Shown one piece after another: positions 6,137-14,818 of a stretch of DNA of 34,499 nt. The stretch comes from Caryophanales bacterium UBA5732 (GTDB lineage: Bacteria; Bacillota_I; Bacilli_A; Izemoplasmatales; Hujiaoplasmataceae). The position numbers and the translations under genes were made by a program. Within the stretch, counting starts at the first letter, position 1; each line of letters begins with the position of its first letter. The notes under the pieces are model-generated. The model saw only the letters and a list, made by a program, of their open reading frames with translations, was not told the origin of the DNA and made no database searches. The DNA lies in the NCBI GenBank assembly GCA_002419445.1, contig DIGC01000024.1, positions 7,238-41,736 of the forward strand, in the 5' to 3' direction.

Positions 6137-8541
6137 AACACTGAATTAACATGCCAAATTGTGTTGGCATAATCTTTAATTGAACGGTCAGAAGAAAAAA
6201 TACCACTTTTAGCAATGTTTATTAGGGCTTTCTTCGCCCATTGATGTTTATCTTTGTAAGCTTCATTCGCTAAATTAGATGCGTATTTATATGCTTGATA
6301 ATCCTTTAACACAAAATAACGATCATTATGAACTAAATTATCGAAAATTTCTTTAAATTCAAGACGGTCGACATCTTCAAAGAAGCCATTTACTAATTGA
6401 TCTAACAAGATTCTAATTTCCGAGTCTTGTTCATAAATTCGTTTAGGATCATAACCGCCAAATTCATAGATATTGTTTACTTCTTCGCTTGTCATACCGA
6501 ATACGAAAATATCATCTTTTCCAACTAATTCATTGATTTCAACATTAGCACCATCAAGTGTTCCTAAAGTCAAAGCGCCATTCATCATAAACTTCATATT
6601 TCCTGTGCCGCTAGCTTCTTTAGATGCTGTCGATATTTGTTCGGAAATATCCGCAGCCGACATGATAATTTCTGCGTAAGACACATTGTAGTTTTCAACA
6701 AAAACTACTTTTAAATATTTATTGGTATCTTTATCATTATTGACTTTTTTAGCGATAGTGTTAATCAGCTTTATAACTTTTTTTGCAAAGTAATATGTCC
6801 CAGCTGCTTTAGCACCAAAAATATAAGTGTGAGGTACAAAGTTATCTCTAAAATCTTGTCTAGCTTTTAAGCCGTTGTATAGACTCATGATATGAAGTGC
6901 GTTCATAAGTTGTCGTTTATATTCATGAAGCCTTTTTACTTGAATATCAAAAATTGAGTTTGGATCAATTTCGATATGTTGTTCTTGGAATATTTTGTTA
7001 GCTAAAGCTTGTTTTTTCAAGAATTTAACCTGGAGAAAGTTTTCTTGGAAGTCTCTATCATCTACGTAATCTAAGAGTTTTTCTAATTCTTGTGGATTTT
7101 TCTTGAAACCATTTCCGATTTTGGAAGCGATAAGATCGGTCAATTCCTTATTCGAATGTAGCAACCAACGTCGATGTGTAATCCCGTTAGTAACATTATG
7201 AAATTTTTCCGGATATAGCTCATAAAACTTTTTCATCTCGATGTTTTTCAGGATTTCCGTATGCAATTTTGCAACACCATTAACTGAATAACTGGTAACG
7301 ATACAAAGGTGCGCCATTTTAACGACTCCATCATTAATAATGGCTAATTCTCTAATTAAATCATCTTTTGCATATCCATATTTTTCTAGTAAAGATAAAG
7401 TGAAACGACGATTAATTTCCTCGATGATTTGGTATATTCTTGGTAATAAAGGTCTCATGATATCAACCGGCCATTTTTCTAAGGCTTCGGCTAAGATTGT
7501 ATGATTTGTATATGCGACAACTTTAGTGACAATACTCCAAGCTTCATCCCACTCCATCATTTCTTCATCGATAAATATTCTCATTAATTCAGGAATAATT
7601 AAGGTTGGATGGGTATCATTGATGTGAAGAACGACATAATCAGCGAGATTTTTTAAAGTCCCGTATTTAGCTTTATGTTCGTTAGTAATGCTTTTAATCC
7701 CAGCGGCTGAAAGGAAATATTGTTGCTTGATACGCAAAAGTTTTCCATCATATGTCGTGTCATCAGGATAAAGGAACCCAGATATTTTTTGTAATTCATT
7801 TTCATATTCAAAAGGCGATTTGTTTTCAGGATATTTCTTTGCAGGTTCGGCATTCCATAATCTTAAATAATTGACGATTCCATTATTATCGCCAACAATC
7901 GGTACATCATACGGTACGGCTCTAATCACTTCTGCCGGATGGTAAACCATCTTTGAATTTTCCCAATTAACATAACCAAAGAAAGGAATGTCAACTGACT
8001 TTTCTTGTCTTCTGATTTCCCAAACGTATCCATCACCCAACCAATTGTCAGGGCGTTCTTCTTGGTAACCGTTTTTAATTTTTTGGCGGAATAAACCGTA
8101 ACGATATCTTAGACATTGTCCATAACCTAAAATGCCTAATGAAGCCATCGAGTCCAAATAACAAGCAGCTAGTCTTCCTAAACCGCCATTGCCTAAACCA
8201 GGATCAGATTCATAATCTTCAACTTCGTTCAAATCATAACCCATTTCGTTGAAACCAGCTTCACAAACTTCTCTAACACCCAAGTTCATTAAATTGTTTG
8301 TTATAAGTCTTCCAAGTAAAAATTCCATTGAGAAATAATAGACTTTTTTCTCATCGCTATTAGCGATTATTTTTTCTGTGTTTAACCAATCTTTAGATAT
8401 TTCTTCTTTAACTAATGTGCCTAAAATATTATATCTTTCTCTGACGTTAGAGTCAGAAATTTCTTTGTAATAAGTCTTTTTTAATCTTTCTTTAAAGGCT
8501 TTTGTAAAACTATCTTTTGTTTTAAATACGCCTACTCTCAT
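6127..8541 (-). CDS. glgP: Glycogen phosphorylase
   Basis: A PLP-dependent GT35 phosphorylase that releases glucose-1-phosphate from the non-reducing ends of glycogen. At 804 residues it is full length. Key segments are GLGNGGLGRLAACYLDS (115-131), THRRWL (455-460), QVKRLHEYKRQLMN (534-547) and EASGTGNMKFMMNGALTLGT (642-661), with the PLP-binding Lys650. The start at ATG 8541 has GAGGTGG upstream. It is the last gene of the glycogen block, separated from glgD-glgA by a 77-nt spacer that holds a TATAAT box and an inverted repeat, so it may have its own promoter. A terminator follows. No debranching enzyme gene is seen in the window. Confidence 0.97.
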   Translation of the reverse strand: MRVGVFKTKDSFTKAFKERLKKTYYKEISDSNVRERYNILGTLVKEEISKDWLNTEKIIANSDEKKVYYFSMEFLLGRLITNNLMNLGVREVCEAGFNEMGYDLNEVEDYESDPGLGNGGLGRLAACYLDSMASLGILGYGQCLRYRYGLFRQKIKNGYQEERPDNWLGDGYVWEIRRQEKSVDIPFFGYVNWENSKMVYHPAEVIRAVPYDVPIVGDNNGIVNYLRLWNAEPAKKYPENKSPFEYENELQKISGFLYPDDTTYDGKLLRIKQQYFLSAAGIKSITNEHKAKYGTLKNLADYVVLHINDTHPTLIIPELMRIFIDEEMMEWDEAWSIVTKVVAYTNHTILAEALEKWPVDIMRPLLPRIYQIIEEINRRFTLSLLEKYGYAKDDLIRELAIINDGVVKMAHLCIVTSYSVNGVAKLHTEILKNIEMKKFYELYPEKFHNVTNGITHRRWLLHSNKELTDLIASKIGNGFKKNPQELEKLLDYVDDRDFQENFLQVKFLKKQALANKIFQEQHIEIDPNSIFDIQVKRLHEYKRQLMNALHIMSLYNGLKARQDFRDNFVPHTYIFGAKAAGTYYFAKKVIKLINTIAKKVNNDKDTNKYLKVVFVENYNVSYAEIIMSAADISEQISTASKEASGTGNMKFMMNGALTLGTLDGANVEINELVGKDDIFVFGMTSEEVNNIYEFGGYDPKRIYEQDSEIRILLDQLVNGFFEDVDRLEFKEIFDNLVHNDRYFVLKDYQAYKYASNLANEAYKDKHQWAKKALINIAKSGIFSSDRSIKDYANTIWHVNSVLKG

Positions 8542-8561
8542 ATTACCACCTCGATAACGAT

Positions 8562-8595
8562 ATTATACCATTTTTCCTCTCCGGTTAAAAACCGG
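8562..8595 (-). promoter_or_regulatory. Possible glgP promoter with an overlapping inverted repeat
   Basis: In the 77-nt gap before glgP, the minus strand has TATAAT at 8567-8562. Upstream of it lies a perfect inverted repeat, CCGGTT-TTT-AACCGG (8595-8581), covering the place where a -35 would sit; the -35 match itself is poor (TTTTAA). The repeat is not followed by a U tract in either direction, so it looks more like an operator than a terminator. Confidence 0.45.
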
Positions 8596-8618
8596 GTATC
8601 TATGACAACGGTTACTTT

Positions 8619-11033
8619 TTAAATGTTTTGATATAAGTCCAAATACTTCTTGGCTGAATCAGCTAATGAAAATCTAGAATTCATCGCATTAATAATTAAT
8701 TGACGCCAATCGTCAGGACTATTTATGTAAATATTAAAAGCATTATTAAGTTGAAAGAGTAAATCTCTGGTATCATAATTAAAAAACTTGAAGCCGTTTC
8801 CGCGTTTTGAGGATGTGTCATAGTTGTCAATGGTATCATTTAACCCACCGGTTTGACGGACAATTGGAATCGTTCCGTATTTTAAAGCTATCATTTGGCC
8901 AATACCGCAAGGTTCATACCTCGACGGCATTAAAAATGAGTCAGCGCCCGCGTAAATATATTGCGGTTTAGTTGCGTCATACTCCAAATTCAAACTAACT
9001 CGATCGGAAAAACGTGATTTTAATTGTTTCAGTTGTTCAAGATAAACTTCATCGCCAGTACCTAGAATAACAAACTCGACCAAAGGATTTTCCAACATTT
9101 GATGCAAAGCCGGTAAAATTATGTCGAAACCTTTTTGTTCCACAATTCTCGTTACCATACCAATTACAAAATATTGTTCTCCGCGGATGATATTCAGCTT
9201 TTTTTGCATATCTAATTTATTGATTTTTTTTGCGGAAAAAACATTGACCAGATTATACTTCATCGCTATTTCTAAGTCGTTTTTTGGATTTACATCTTCA
9301 CTTAATCCATTGAGGATTCCGTAAAAATCTCTAAATCTTTTGTTGATGATTTCCACAAGATTTTTCGAGTAATATTCATAGCGCAGTTCATCTTTATATG
9401 TTTCTGAAACGGTCGATATTTTCGTCGCATGATTTAAACCGATTTCAATAAAATTAATTTTGCTGAGACGCGTATATTGAACTGGGTTCTCAATTTGAAG
9501 TTTAGTCAAAATATCAATATCATAAACGCCTTGATATTCAATATTGTGAATCGTCATTAAAGTTTTTATCGGACGTTGACGGTTCTTAAGAATCAAAGGC
9601 AATAATCCGACATGCCAATCGTGAAGATGGATTATATCAGGATATTCATCAATTGCATCCAAGAAAGAGACAACAGCTAATGAAAAGAAAGCGAATCGAT
9701 CACCGTCATCCTCATAACCATACACTTTGTCGCGTTCGAAGAAATCGTATGATTCCACAAAATAATATACAGTGTTGGTATTTACGATGCTATAAAGGTT
9801 AATTTTATAATTTTTATTGCCATAAAAAATTGAATTAGACACTTTCAGTTCCAATAAAAGATCATATTTTTCTTTAATATGAGGATACAGTGGAAGGATT
9901 ACTTGAGATTTTTTTCCCATATCAGAATATTCTTCGGCTAGAGAACCGACTACATCAGCCAATCCTCCGGTTTTAATATAAGGATAACACTCCGAAGCCA
10001 CCTGTAAAATAGCGAGTTTTTGATGGGTTGTAACGATTTGTTTTTTTTCAGAGACATAGATATTGTCTTCTTCACCTGTAACAATCGATCCTTTAAGAAC
10101 TCTAGTTTCCTTATCAAAAATTGCATATTCTACCACTGAATCAGACTCAATTATAGATTGATTCATAATGATAGAATCTGTAACTTTGGCACCATATTGA
10201 ATTTTAACTTTACGGCCGATAATCGAATTAGTTACCTCGCCTTCAATTACTGCTCCTGAAGCAATAATTGAATTTTTGACAGTTGCAAAATCACCATACC
10301 TCGATGGTGCGGACATTGTTTCTTTTGAGTATATTGGTCTTGAATCTAGAAATATTTGTTTCCTAACCCATGGTAATAGAATTTGCATGTTTGCTTCATA
10401 CAGTTCGCTAGATGAATTTATGTTGTAAGAAAACGTGTTTATGATAATAGTATGTTTTTTTATGCCTGGAGCGTAATCAAAAACATCAGAAAGATTTCTA
10501 AAGGCAATCTGATCGTAGTTTTCAATATATTCAATTAACTTTTTCTTACTTATAATATAGGTTTTCAGTACTTTTCTAACATCGGATAAAACCTCTGTCA
10601 AATCAGATTCATTTGCCAAATGTTCTTCTAGAAAATCATAATAATTAATGTTCCAAACCATATTGGCGGAAGTGATTATTACATATTCTTGATTGCTACG
10701 GTAAAAATATTCAATATGTTCGTACATTCTTTGGAAACTGATTTCATTTTCAACAGTTAAACTTAAATTTTTGGGAGGTAATATAAAGACTCCGTCATGA
10801 CGACGACTTAGATCCCATCTATCGCCACTACCGATGTGGTCCGATAGAGAGCGATAATTTCCATATGGAAAAATCGCGACGTTATTAATCCCTGAATTTT
10901 TACAGTTGGAAAGTGTAAAATCGATTAAACGGTATTTTCCCCCGAAAGGGATGGCTCCGGGAACCCGATGTCTGGTAAGTTTTTCGAAATTTCCTCTTGA
11001 AGTTGCGTCAACGACTAGAAATAGGTCTTTCAT
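8619..11033 (-). CDS. GlgD-GlgA fusion: ADP-glucose pyrophosphorylase-like subunit joined to glycogen synthase
   Basis: One continuous 804-residue ORF. Residues 1 to about 332 are a complete GlgD: the N-terminal MKDLFLVVDAT and GGKYRLIDFTLSNCKNSGINNVAIF resemble GlgD, the GG.GTRL loop of GlgC is missing, the catalytic GD.IY.MD segment reads ITSANMVWNINY, and a left-handed beta-helix region follows (about 250-320). Such GlgD subunits are regulatory rather than catalytic. Residues about 337-804 are a complete GT5 glycogen synthase: KTGGLADVVGSL (354-365), HDWH (471-474), Arg629 and Lys634 of TRIVEQKG, and YEPCGIGQ (Glu707). No start codon or SD is seen at the junction. ATG 11033 overlaps the glgC stop (ATGA), so it is translationally coupled. 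The two activities normally come from separate genes; the fusion would tether AGPase regulation to chain elongation. Confidence 0.92.
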   Translation of the reverse strand: MKDLFLVVDATSRGNFEKLTRHRVPGAIPFGGKYRLIDFTLSNCKNSGINNVAIFPYGNYRSLSDHIGSGDRWDLSRRHDGVFILPPKNLSLTVENEISFQRMYEHIEYFYRSNQEYVIITSANMVWNINYYDFLEEHLANESDLTEVLSDVRKVLKTYIISKKKLIEYIENYDQIAFRNLSDVFDYAPGIKKHTIIINTFSYNINSSSELYEANMQILLPWVRKQIFLDSRPIYSKETMSAPSRYGDFATVKNSIIASGAVIEGEVTNSIIGRKVKIQYGAKVTDSIIMNQSIIESDSVVEYAIFDKETRVLKGSIVTGEEDNIYVSEKKQIVTTHQKLAILQVASECYPYIKTGGLADVVGSLAEEYSDMGKKSQVILPLYPHIKEKYDLLLELKVSNSIFYGNKNYKINLYSIVNTNTVYYFVESYDFFERDKVYGYEDDGDRFAFFSLAVVSFLDAIDEYPDIIHLHDWHVGLLPLILKNRQRPIKTLMTIHNIEYQGVYDIDILTKLQIENPVQYTRLSKINFIEIGLNHATKISTVSETYKDELRYEYYSKNLVEIINKRFRDFYGILNGLSEDVNPKNDLEIAMKYNLVNVFSAKKINKLDMQKKLNIIRGEQYFVIGMVTRIVEQKGFDIILPALHQMLENPLVEFVILGTGDEVYLEQLKQLKSRFSDRVSLNLEYDATKPQYIYAGADSFLMPSRYEPCGIGQMIALKYGTIPIVRQTGGLNDTIDNYDTSSKRGNGFKFFNYDTRDLLFQLNNAFNIYINSPDDWRQLIINAMNSRFSLADSAKKYLDLYQNI

Positions 11034-12160
11034 TTGATTTCACCTACTTCCAAAAGGTTTTTATCAGTTATAAGCGTGACTTCTTCGGCCTTTAAATAAT
11101 AATTATCCGGTATCACTAGATCTTGATTGACTATTACTTTCTTGAGATAAACATTTTTACCGATCGTAACATTTGGTAAAACCACGCAATCTTCAATAAT
11201 AGAGTCGATACCGATGCTGGTTTTATAAGCTATCGAGCTATGGATAACGGTTCCGGCAATGATAGACCCGTCAGCAATCACCGATGATTTGACCGAGCCG
11301 CTATCAAGAATCATATGAGGAGATAAATTCAATGATTTAGAGAAAATCGGTAAATCCTTTGAAGAATTGAGCCCTAAAAAATGATTGTCTTCTAATAAAT
11401 CCATATTTGCTTCATATAATGATTTTATCGTACCGACATCACGCCAGTAATCTTCAAAAACATGAACGGCAATGTCTCTTTTCTTATTTAGACAGTGAGG
11501 AATGATATCTTTACCAAAATCAATTAAATCTACTTGATCACCATTAAAAAACAAATCCTCTAAAACTTTTATTGAAAAGATATAGATTCCCATCGAAGCG
11601 AGATTGGTTTTTGGGTGTTCAGGTTTTTCCTGAAATGATTTAAGATTTCCTTCACTATCTACTTCAAGGATACCAAAACGAGAAGCTTCCTTGAAGGGAA
11701 CTTTTGTAGCTGCAATAGTAAAGTCAGCGTTTTTCTCGATATGAGTTTTAAGCATCAAGTTATAATCCATCTTGTAAATATGATCTCCCGAAAGAATTAA
11801 AGCATAATCTGGGGAGTGATCTCTTATAAAACGAAAATATTGTTTGATAGCGTGAGCTGTACCTTTTTGCCACAGGACATCTTCTGATTGTGAATAAGGG
11901 GTTAAAAATCTAACTCCTCCATCCACATAATCTAGGTCCCATGAAGCTCCTGAGCCGATATAATTCATCAGTTCAAACGGTTCATATTGGGTGACAATAC
12001 CAATAGTTGAGATGTTTGAGTTAGAGATATTGCTAAGGGTAAAATCAATAAGGCGATATTTCGCCCCAAAAGAAACTGCTGGTTTAGCAATTGTTTTGGT
12101 AATATCGCCTAATCTTGTCCCTCGACCGCCAACTAAAATCATCGCTATCATTTTTTTCAT
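11030..12160 (-). CDS. glgC: Glucose-1-phosphate adenylyltransferase, catalytic subunit
   Basis: Makes ADP-glucose from ATP and glucose-1-phosphate, the committed step of bacterial glycogen synthesis. The protein has the nucleotide loop GGRGTRL (residues 11-17) followed by KPAVSFGAKYRLIDF, the catalytic LSGDHIYKMDY, the substrate segment FQEKPEHPKTNLASMGIY, DYWRDVGT, and a C-terminal left-handed beta-helix. The catalytic residues missing from the GlgD half next door are present here, so the pair probably forms a GlgC/GlgD heteromer. The start ATG 12160 is preferred because GGTGA sits five nucleotides upstream and it yields the usual MKKMIAMIL start; an in-frame GTG at 12169 overlaps the glgB stop but has no clear SD. 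The stop overlaps the glgD-glgA start. Confidence 0.96.
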   Translation of the reverse strand: MKKMIAMILVGGRGTRLGDITKTIAKPAVSFGAKYRLIDFTLSNISNSNISTIGIVTQYEPFELMNYIGSGASWDLDYVDGGVRFLTPYSQSEDVLWQKGTAHAIKQYFRFIRDHSPDYALILSGDHIYKMDYNLMLKTHIEKNADFTIAATKVPFKEASRFGILEVDSEGNLKSFQEKPEHPKTNLASMGIYIFSIKVLEDLFFNGDQVDLIDFGKDIIPHCLNKKRDIAVHVFEDYWRDVGTIKSLYEANMDLLEDNHFLGLNSSKDLPIFSKSLNLSPHMILDSGSVKSSVIADGSIIAGTVIHSSIAYKTSIGIDSIIEDCVVLPNVTIGKNVYLKKVIVNQDLVIPDNYYLKAEEVTLITDKNLLEVGEIK

Positions 12161-12165
12161 GGAAA

Positions 12166-14022
12166 TCACCGGTTCTTAAATTTTATTATTGAAATGGAAA
12201 GCGGGGAAATGTTGATAGCGATTGATTGTTTAAAACCATGATTGAATTTATCAATCGTTTTTAAATCGGCACCGTTATAAATATTTGATCCGCCATAAAT
12301 CTCTTTGTCAGAATTAAGTATTTCTTGATATACTCCCGCTTCCGGAACTCCGATATGAAAATAACTATATGGATTTGGTGTCATGTTAATGACAATGACA
12401 CAAAAGTTTGATTTGTCTTTACCAAATCTTAAGAATGAATAGATTGATTGATCGTAATTGCTTTGGTCAATCCATCTGAACCCTTCAGGATGATGATCTA
12501 ATTCATAAAGAGCAGGATGATGATTGTAAACTTGAATTAAATCTCTAACAAAACGGTTAGCTGCGCTGTGCATTGGATATTCCAATAAATGCCAATCTAG
12601 TTCTGTCTTGTCTTTCCATTCGTGCATCTGAGCGAATTCTCCACCCATAAAAACTAATTTTTTACCTGGATGGGTGAATTGCAGTCCCATTAAAACACGA
12701 TAATTCGCGAATTTTTGCCAGTAATCTCCTGGCATTTTGTCAACTAATGATTTTTTACCATGAACAACTTCATCATGAGAAAGCGGTAAAATGAAGTTTT
12801 CTGAATAAGCATAAACCATTCCAAAGGTAATTAAATCATGATGATATTTTCTGTATATCGGATCTTTTGAAAAATATCTTAATGTATCGTTCATCCACCC
12901 CATATTCCACTTATAATCAAAACCGATCCCGCCGTCTAGAACGCTTTTTGTTAGGTTTGGATAAGTAGTAGAATCTTCGGCAAAAAGGATTACTGAATGA
13001 TCCTTTTCTTTGATTGCATATGATAAATTTTTCAAAAATTCAATAGCTCCGTAATTAGTACCGACATGCATGTTGCCAAGATAATATAGGATATTCGATA
13101 CTGCATCTATTCTAAAGCCGTCAGCGTGAAAATATTCTAACCAAAAATAAGCATTAGAGATTAAAAAACTCTTAACAATTCCTTTGCCTAAATCTAGATT
13201 GATAGTTCCCCAAACTACATTTTCCCTAATATTGAAATCTTCATATTCATATAAAGGTTCTCCATCGAACATATAGAGACCATGTGCGTCTTTACAAGTA
13301 TGTCCAGGAACCCAGTCCATTATTACCCCAATATTATTTTCATGACATTTATCAATCAAATACATTAAGTCTTTTGGTACGCCAAATCTTGATGTGGCAC
13401 TGTAATAACCAGTGCCTTGATAACCCCAACTTTCGTCAAGAGGATGTTCAACTACCGGCATTAGTTCAATATGAGAAAAACCATGTTCTTTAACATAAGG
13501 AATCAATAAATCGACAAGTTCATTATATTTATGAAAACTTCCGTCCGGTTTAGTCATCCAACTACCAAGATGAACTTCATAAATTGACAATTTATCTTCG
13601 AAATGATTCTTTTGCTTTCTTGATTCAAGATATTTTTCATCATGCCAAACATATCCGTCAATATCATAAACTTTTGAAGAAGTTTCAGGTCGATTATCAG
13701 AAAAATAAGCATATGGATCAGCCTTAAAGATTGTTTGTCCATATGAAGTAACGATACAATATTTGTATCTTTCCCATTCGCCTATATTAGGAACGAAGAG
13801 ATGAAAAATACCAAAGTCATCTTCTTTTTGCATAACATGAGTGCGAGAGTCCCAGTTATTAAAATCGCCAACAATGGAGACGATTTTCGCATGTGGGGCG
13901 TAAACTCTAAAATCGACACCCGTGATTTGATTTTCTTGATTTTTAACAAGATGTGAGCCAAATGTTCGGTAAGCTTCCTTTAACTTTCCTTCATTGAATA
14001 GATATAAATCCAGTTCATTCAT
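12166..14022 (-). CDS. glgB: 1,4-alpha-glucan branching enzyme
   Basis: Introduces alpha-1,6 branches into glycogen (GH13). The 618-residue protein has an N-terminal CBM48/E-set domain (about 30-125, with FRVYAPHAKIVSIVGDFNNW) and a catalytic barrel. The branching-enzyme signature ELMPVVEHPLDESWGYQGTG is present. Catalytic residues are Asp306 (DGFRIDAVSN), Glu349 (FAED) and Asp417 (LSHDEVVHG), followed by a C-terminal beta domain. It is the short type lacking the long N1 extension. ATG 14022 overlaps the recX end and has AGGAG directly upstream. Overlapping or near-overlapping junctions on both sides imply co-translation with recX and glgC. Confidence 0.97.
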   Translation of the reverse strand: MNELDLYLFNEGKLKEAYRTFGSHLVKNQENQITGVDFRVYAPHAKIVSIVGDFNNWDSRTHVMQKEDDFGIFHLFVPNIGEWERYKYCIVTSYGQTIFKADPYAYFSDNRPETSSKVYDIDGYVWHDEKYLESRKQKNHFEDKLSIYEVHLGSWMTKPDGSFHKYNELVDLLIPYVKEHGFSHIELMPVVEHPLDESWGYQGTGYYSATSRFGVPKDLMYLIDKCHENNIGVIMDWVPGHTCKDAHGLYMFDGEPLYEYEDFNIRENVVWGTINLDLGKGIVKSFLISNAYFWLEYFHADGFRIDAVSNILYYLGNMHVGTNYGAIEFLKNLSYAIKEKDHSVILFAEDSTTYPNLTKSVLDGGIGFDYKWNMGWMNDTLRYFSKDPIYRKYHHDLITFGMVYAYSENFILPLSHDEVVHGKKSLVDKMPGDYWQKFANYRVLMGLQFTHPGKKLVFMGGEFAQMHEWKDKTELDWHLLEYPMHSAANRFVRDLIQVYNHHPALYELDHHPEGFRWIDQSNYDQSIYSFLRFGKDKSNFCVIVINMTPNPYSYFHIGVPEAGVYQEILNSDKEIYGGSNIYNGADLKTIDKFNHGFKQSIAINISPLSISIIKFKNR

Positions 14023-14818
14023 CTCCTAAAAGACTCCCTTCAAGGTATTTTTTGATAATACTATATTGATAGCCTTTGGCTAACAATTTATTAGTCAAAT
14101 ATTGATTTAAAGTTAATTTTTGTTCCTTTTTCAGATATTTAGTTTTTAGATAGGAAATTTCTTTAATAATCAAAGATTCTTCATCAATATCATTTGCTAT
14201 AATTTCTTTATTACTTGAGAAAACTGAGTTGACATCCCCGTAATCAAAGCCTTTATTTAATAAAAAAGTGATAATCATGTTTTTAGTTTGATAATACGGT
14301 TTGTTTTTTGTCGTTCTAAGTTTTTTATCTAGCCAATATTTAATGTTTTCTTCCAGCAAGCTTTGTGCATAATTATTGAGTTGATGATTAATATCCTCTA
14401 ATGCTATTCCTTTTTTTCTAAGGTCCTCTAAAATCTTTTTTGGTCCGTCTTTTTTAAAGTTGATTGCATCACTTACATAGTTTTCCGCATATAATTGATC
14501 GTTAATTAGTTTTAATTTATCAAGTTTAGTTAAATAATAACCAAAATCCTCGATTTTTAGTTTTTCCAAATATGTGAAAATTTCTTTTTTAGTTCTAGGT
14601 TTAAACAAAGCATAGTGCAATACTTTTTGATAATTCGCATCCTTATTGATTGCTTCATTAATTTTTTGCATCTGTTTTTGCTCAAATTCTTTACCAACTA
14701 AAAGCCGAAATTCAATCACTAGATCTTCAGAAACTTTATATTCTACTACTTTTTCTTCATGAGCAATTTTTACAAGATAATTTTTACCTTTTTGGGTAAG
14801 ATCAGTAACTTTATACAT
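14015..14818 (-). CDS. recX: Regulatory protein RecX
   Basis: RecX binds RecA filaments and limits recombinase activity. The protein of about 267 residues shows the three-helix repeat pattern of the family: HYALFKPRTKKEI, YLTKLDKLKLINDQLYAENYVSDAI, then FKKDGPKKILEDLRKKGI, the RecX hallmark. Length is typical of Firmicutes RecX. The start is uncertain: ATG 14818 overlaps the prfB stop (ATGTATAA) and gives MYKVTDLTQKG; an in-frame TTG at 14836 is possible but has no SD. It sits between prfB and glgB with overlaps at both ends, an odd place for a recombination regulator, probably reflecting operon packing rather than function. Confidence 0.9.
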   Translation of the reverse strand: MYKVTDLTQKGKNYLVKIAHEEKVVEYKVSEDLVIEFRLLVGKEFEQKQMQKINEAINKDANYQKVLHYALFKPRTKKEIFTYLEKLKIEDFGYYLTKLDKLKLINDQLYAENYVSDAINFKKDGPKKILEDLRKKGIALEDINHQLNNYAQSLLEENIKYWLDKKLRTTKNKPYYQTKNMIITFLLNKGFDYGDVNSVFSSNKEIIANDIDEESLIIKEISYLKTKYLKKEQKLTLNQYLTNKLLAKGYQYSIIKKYLEGSLLGDE

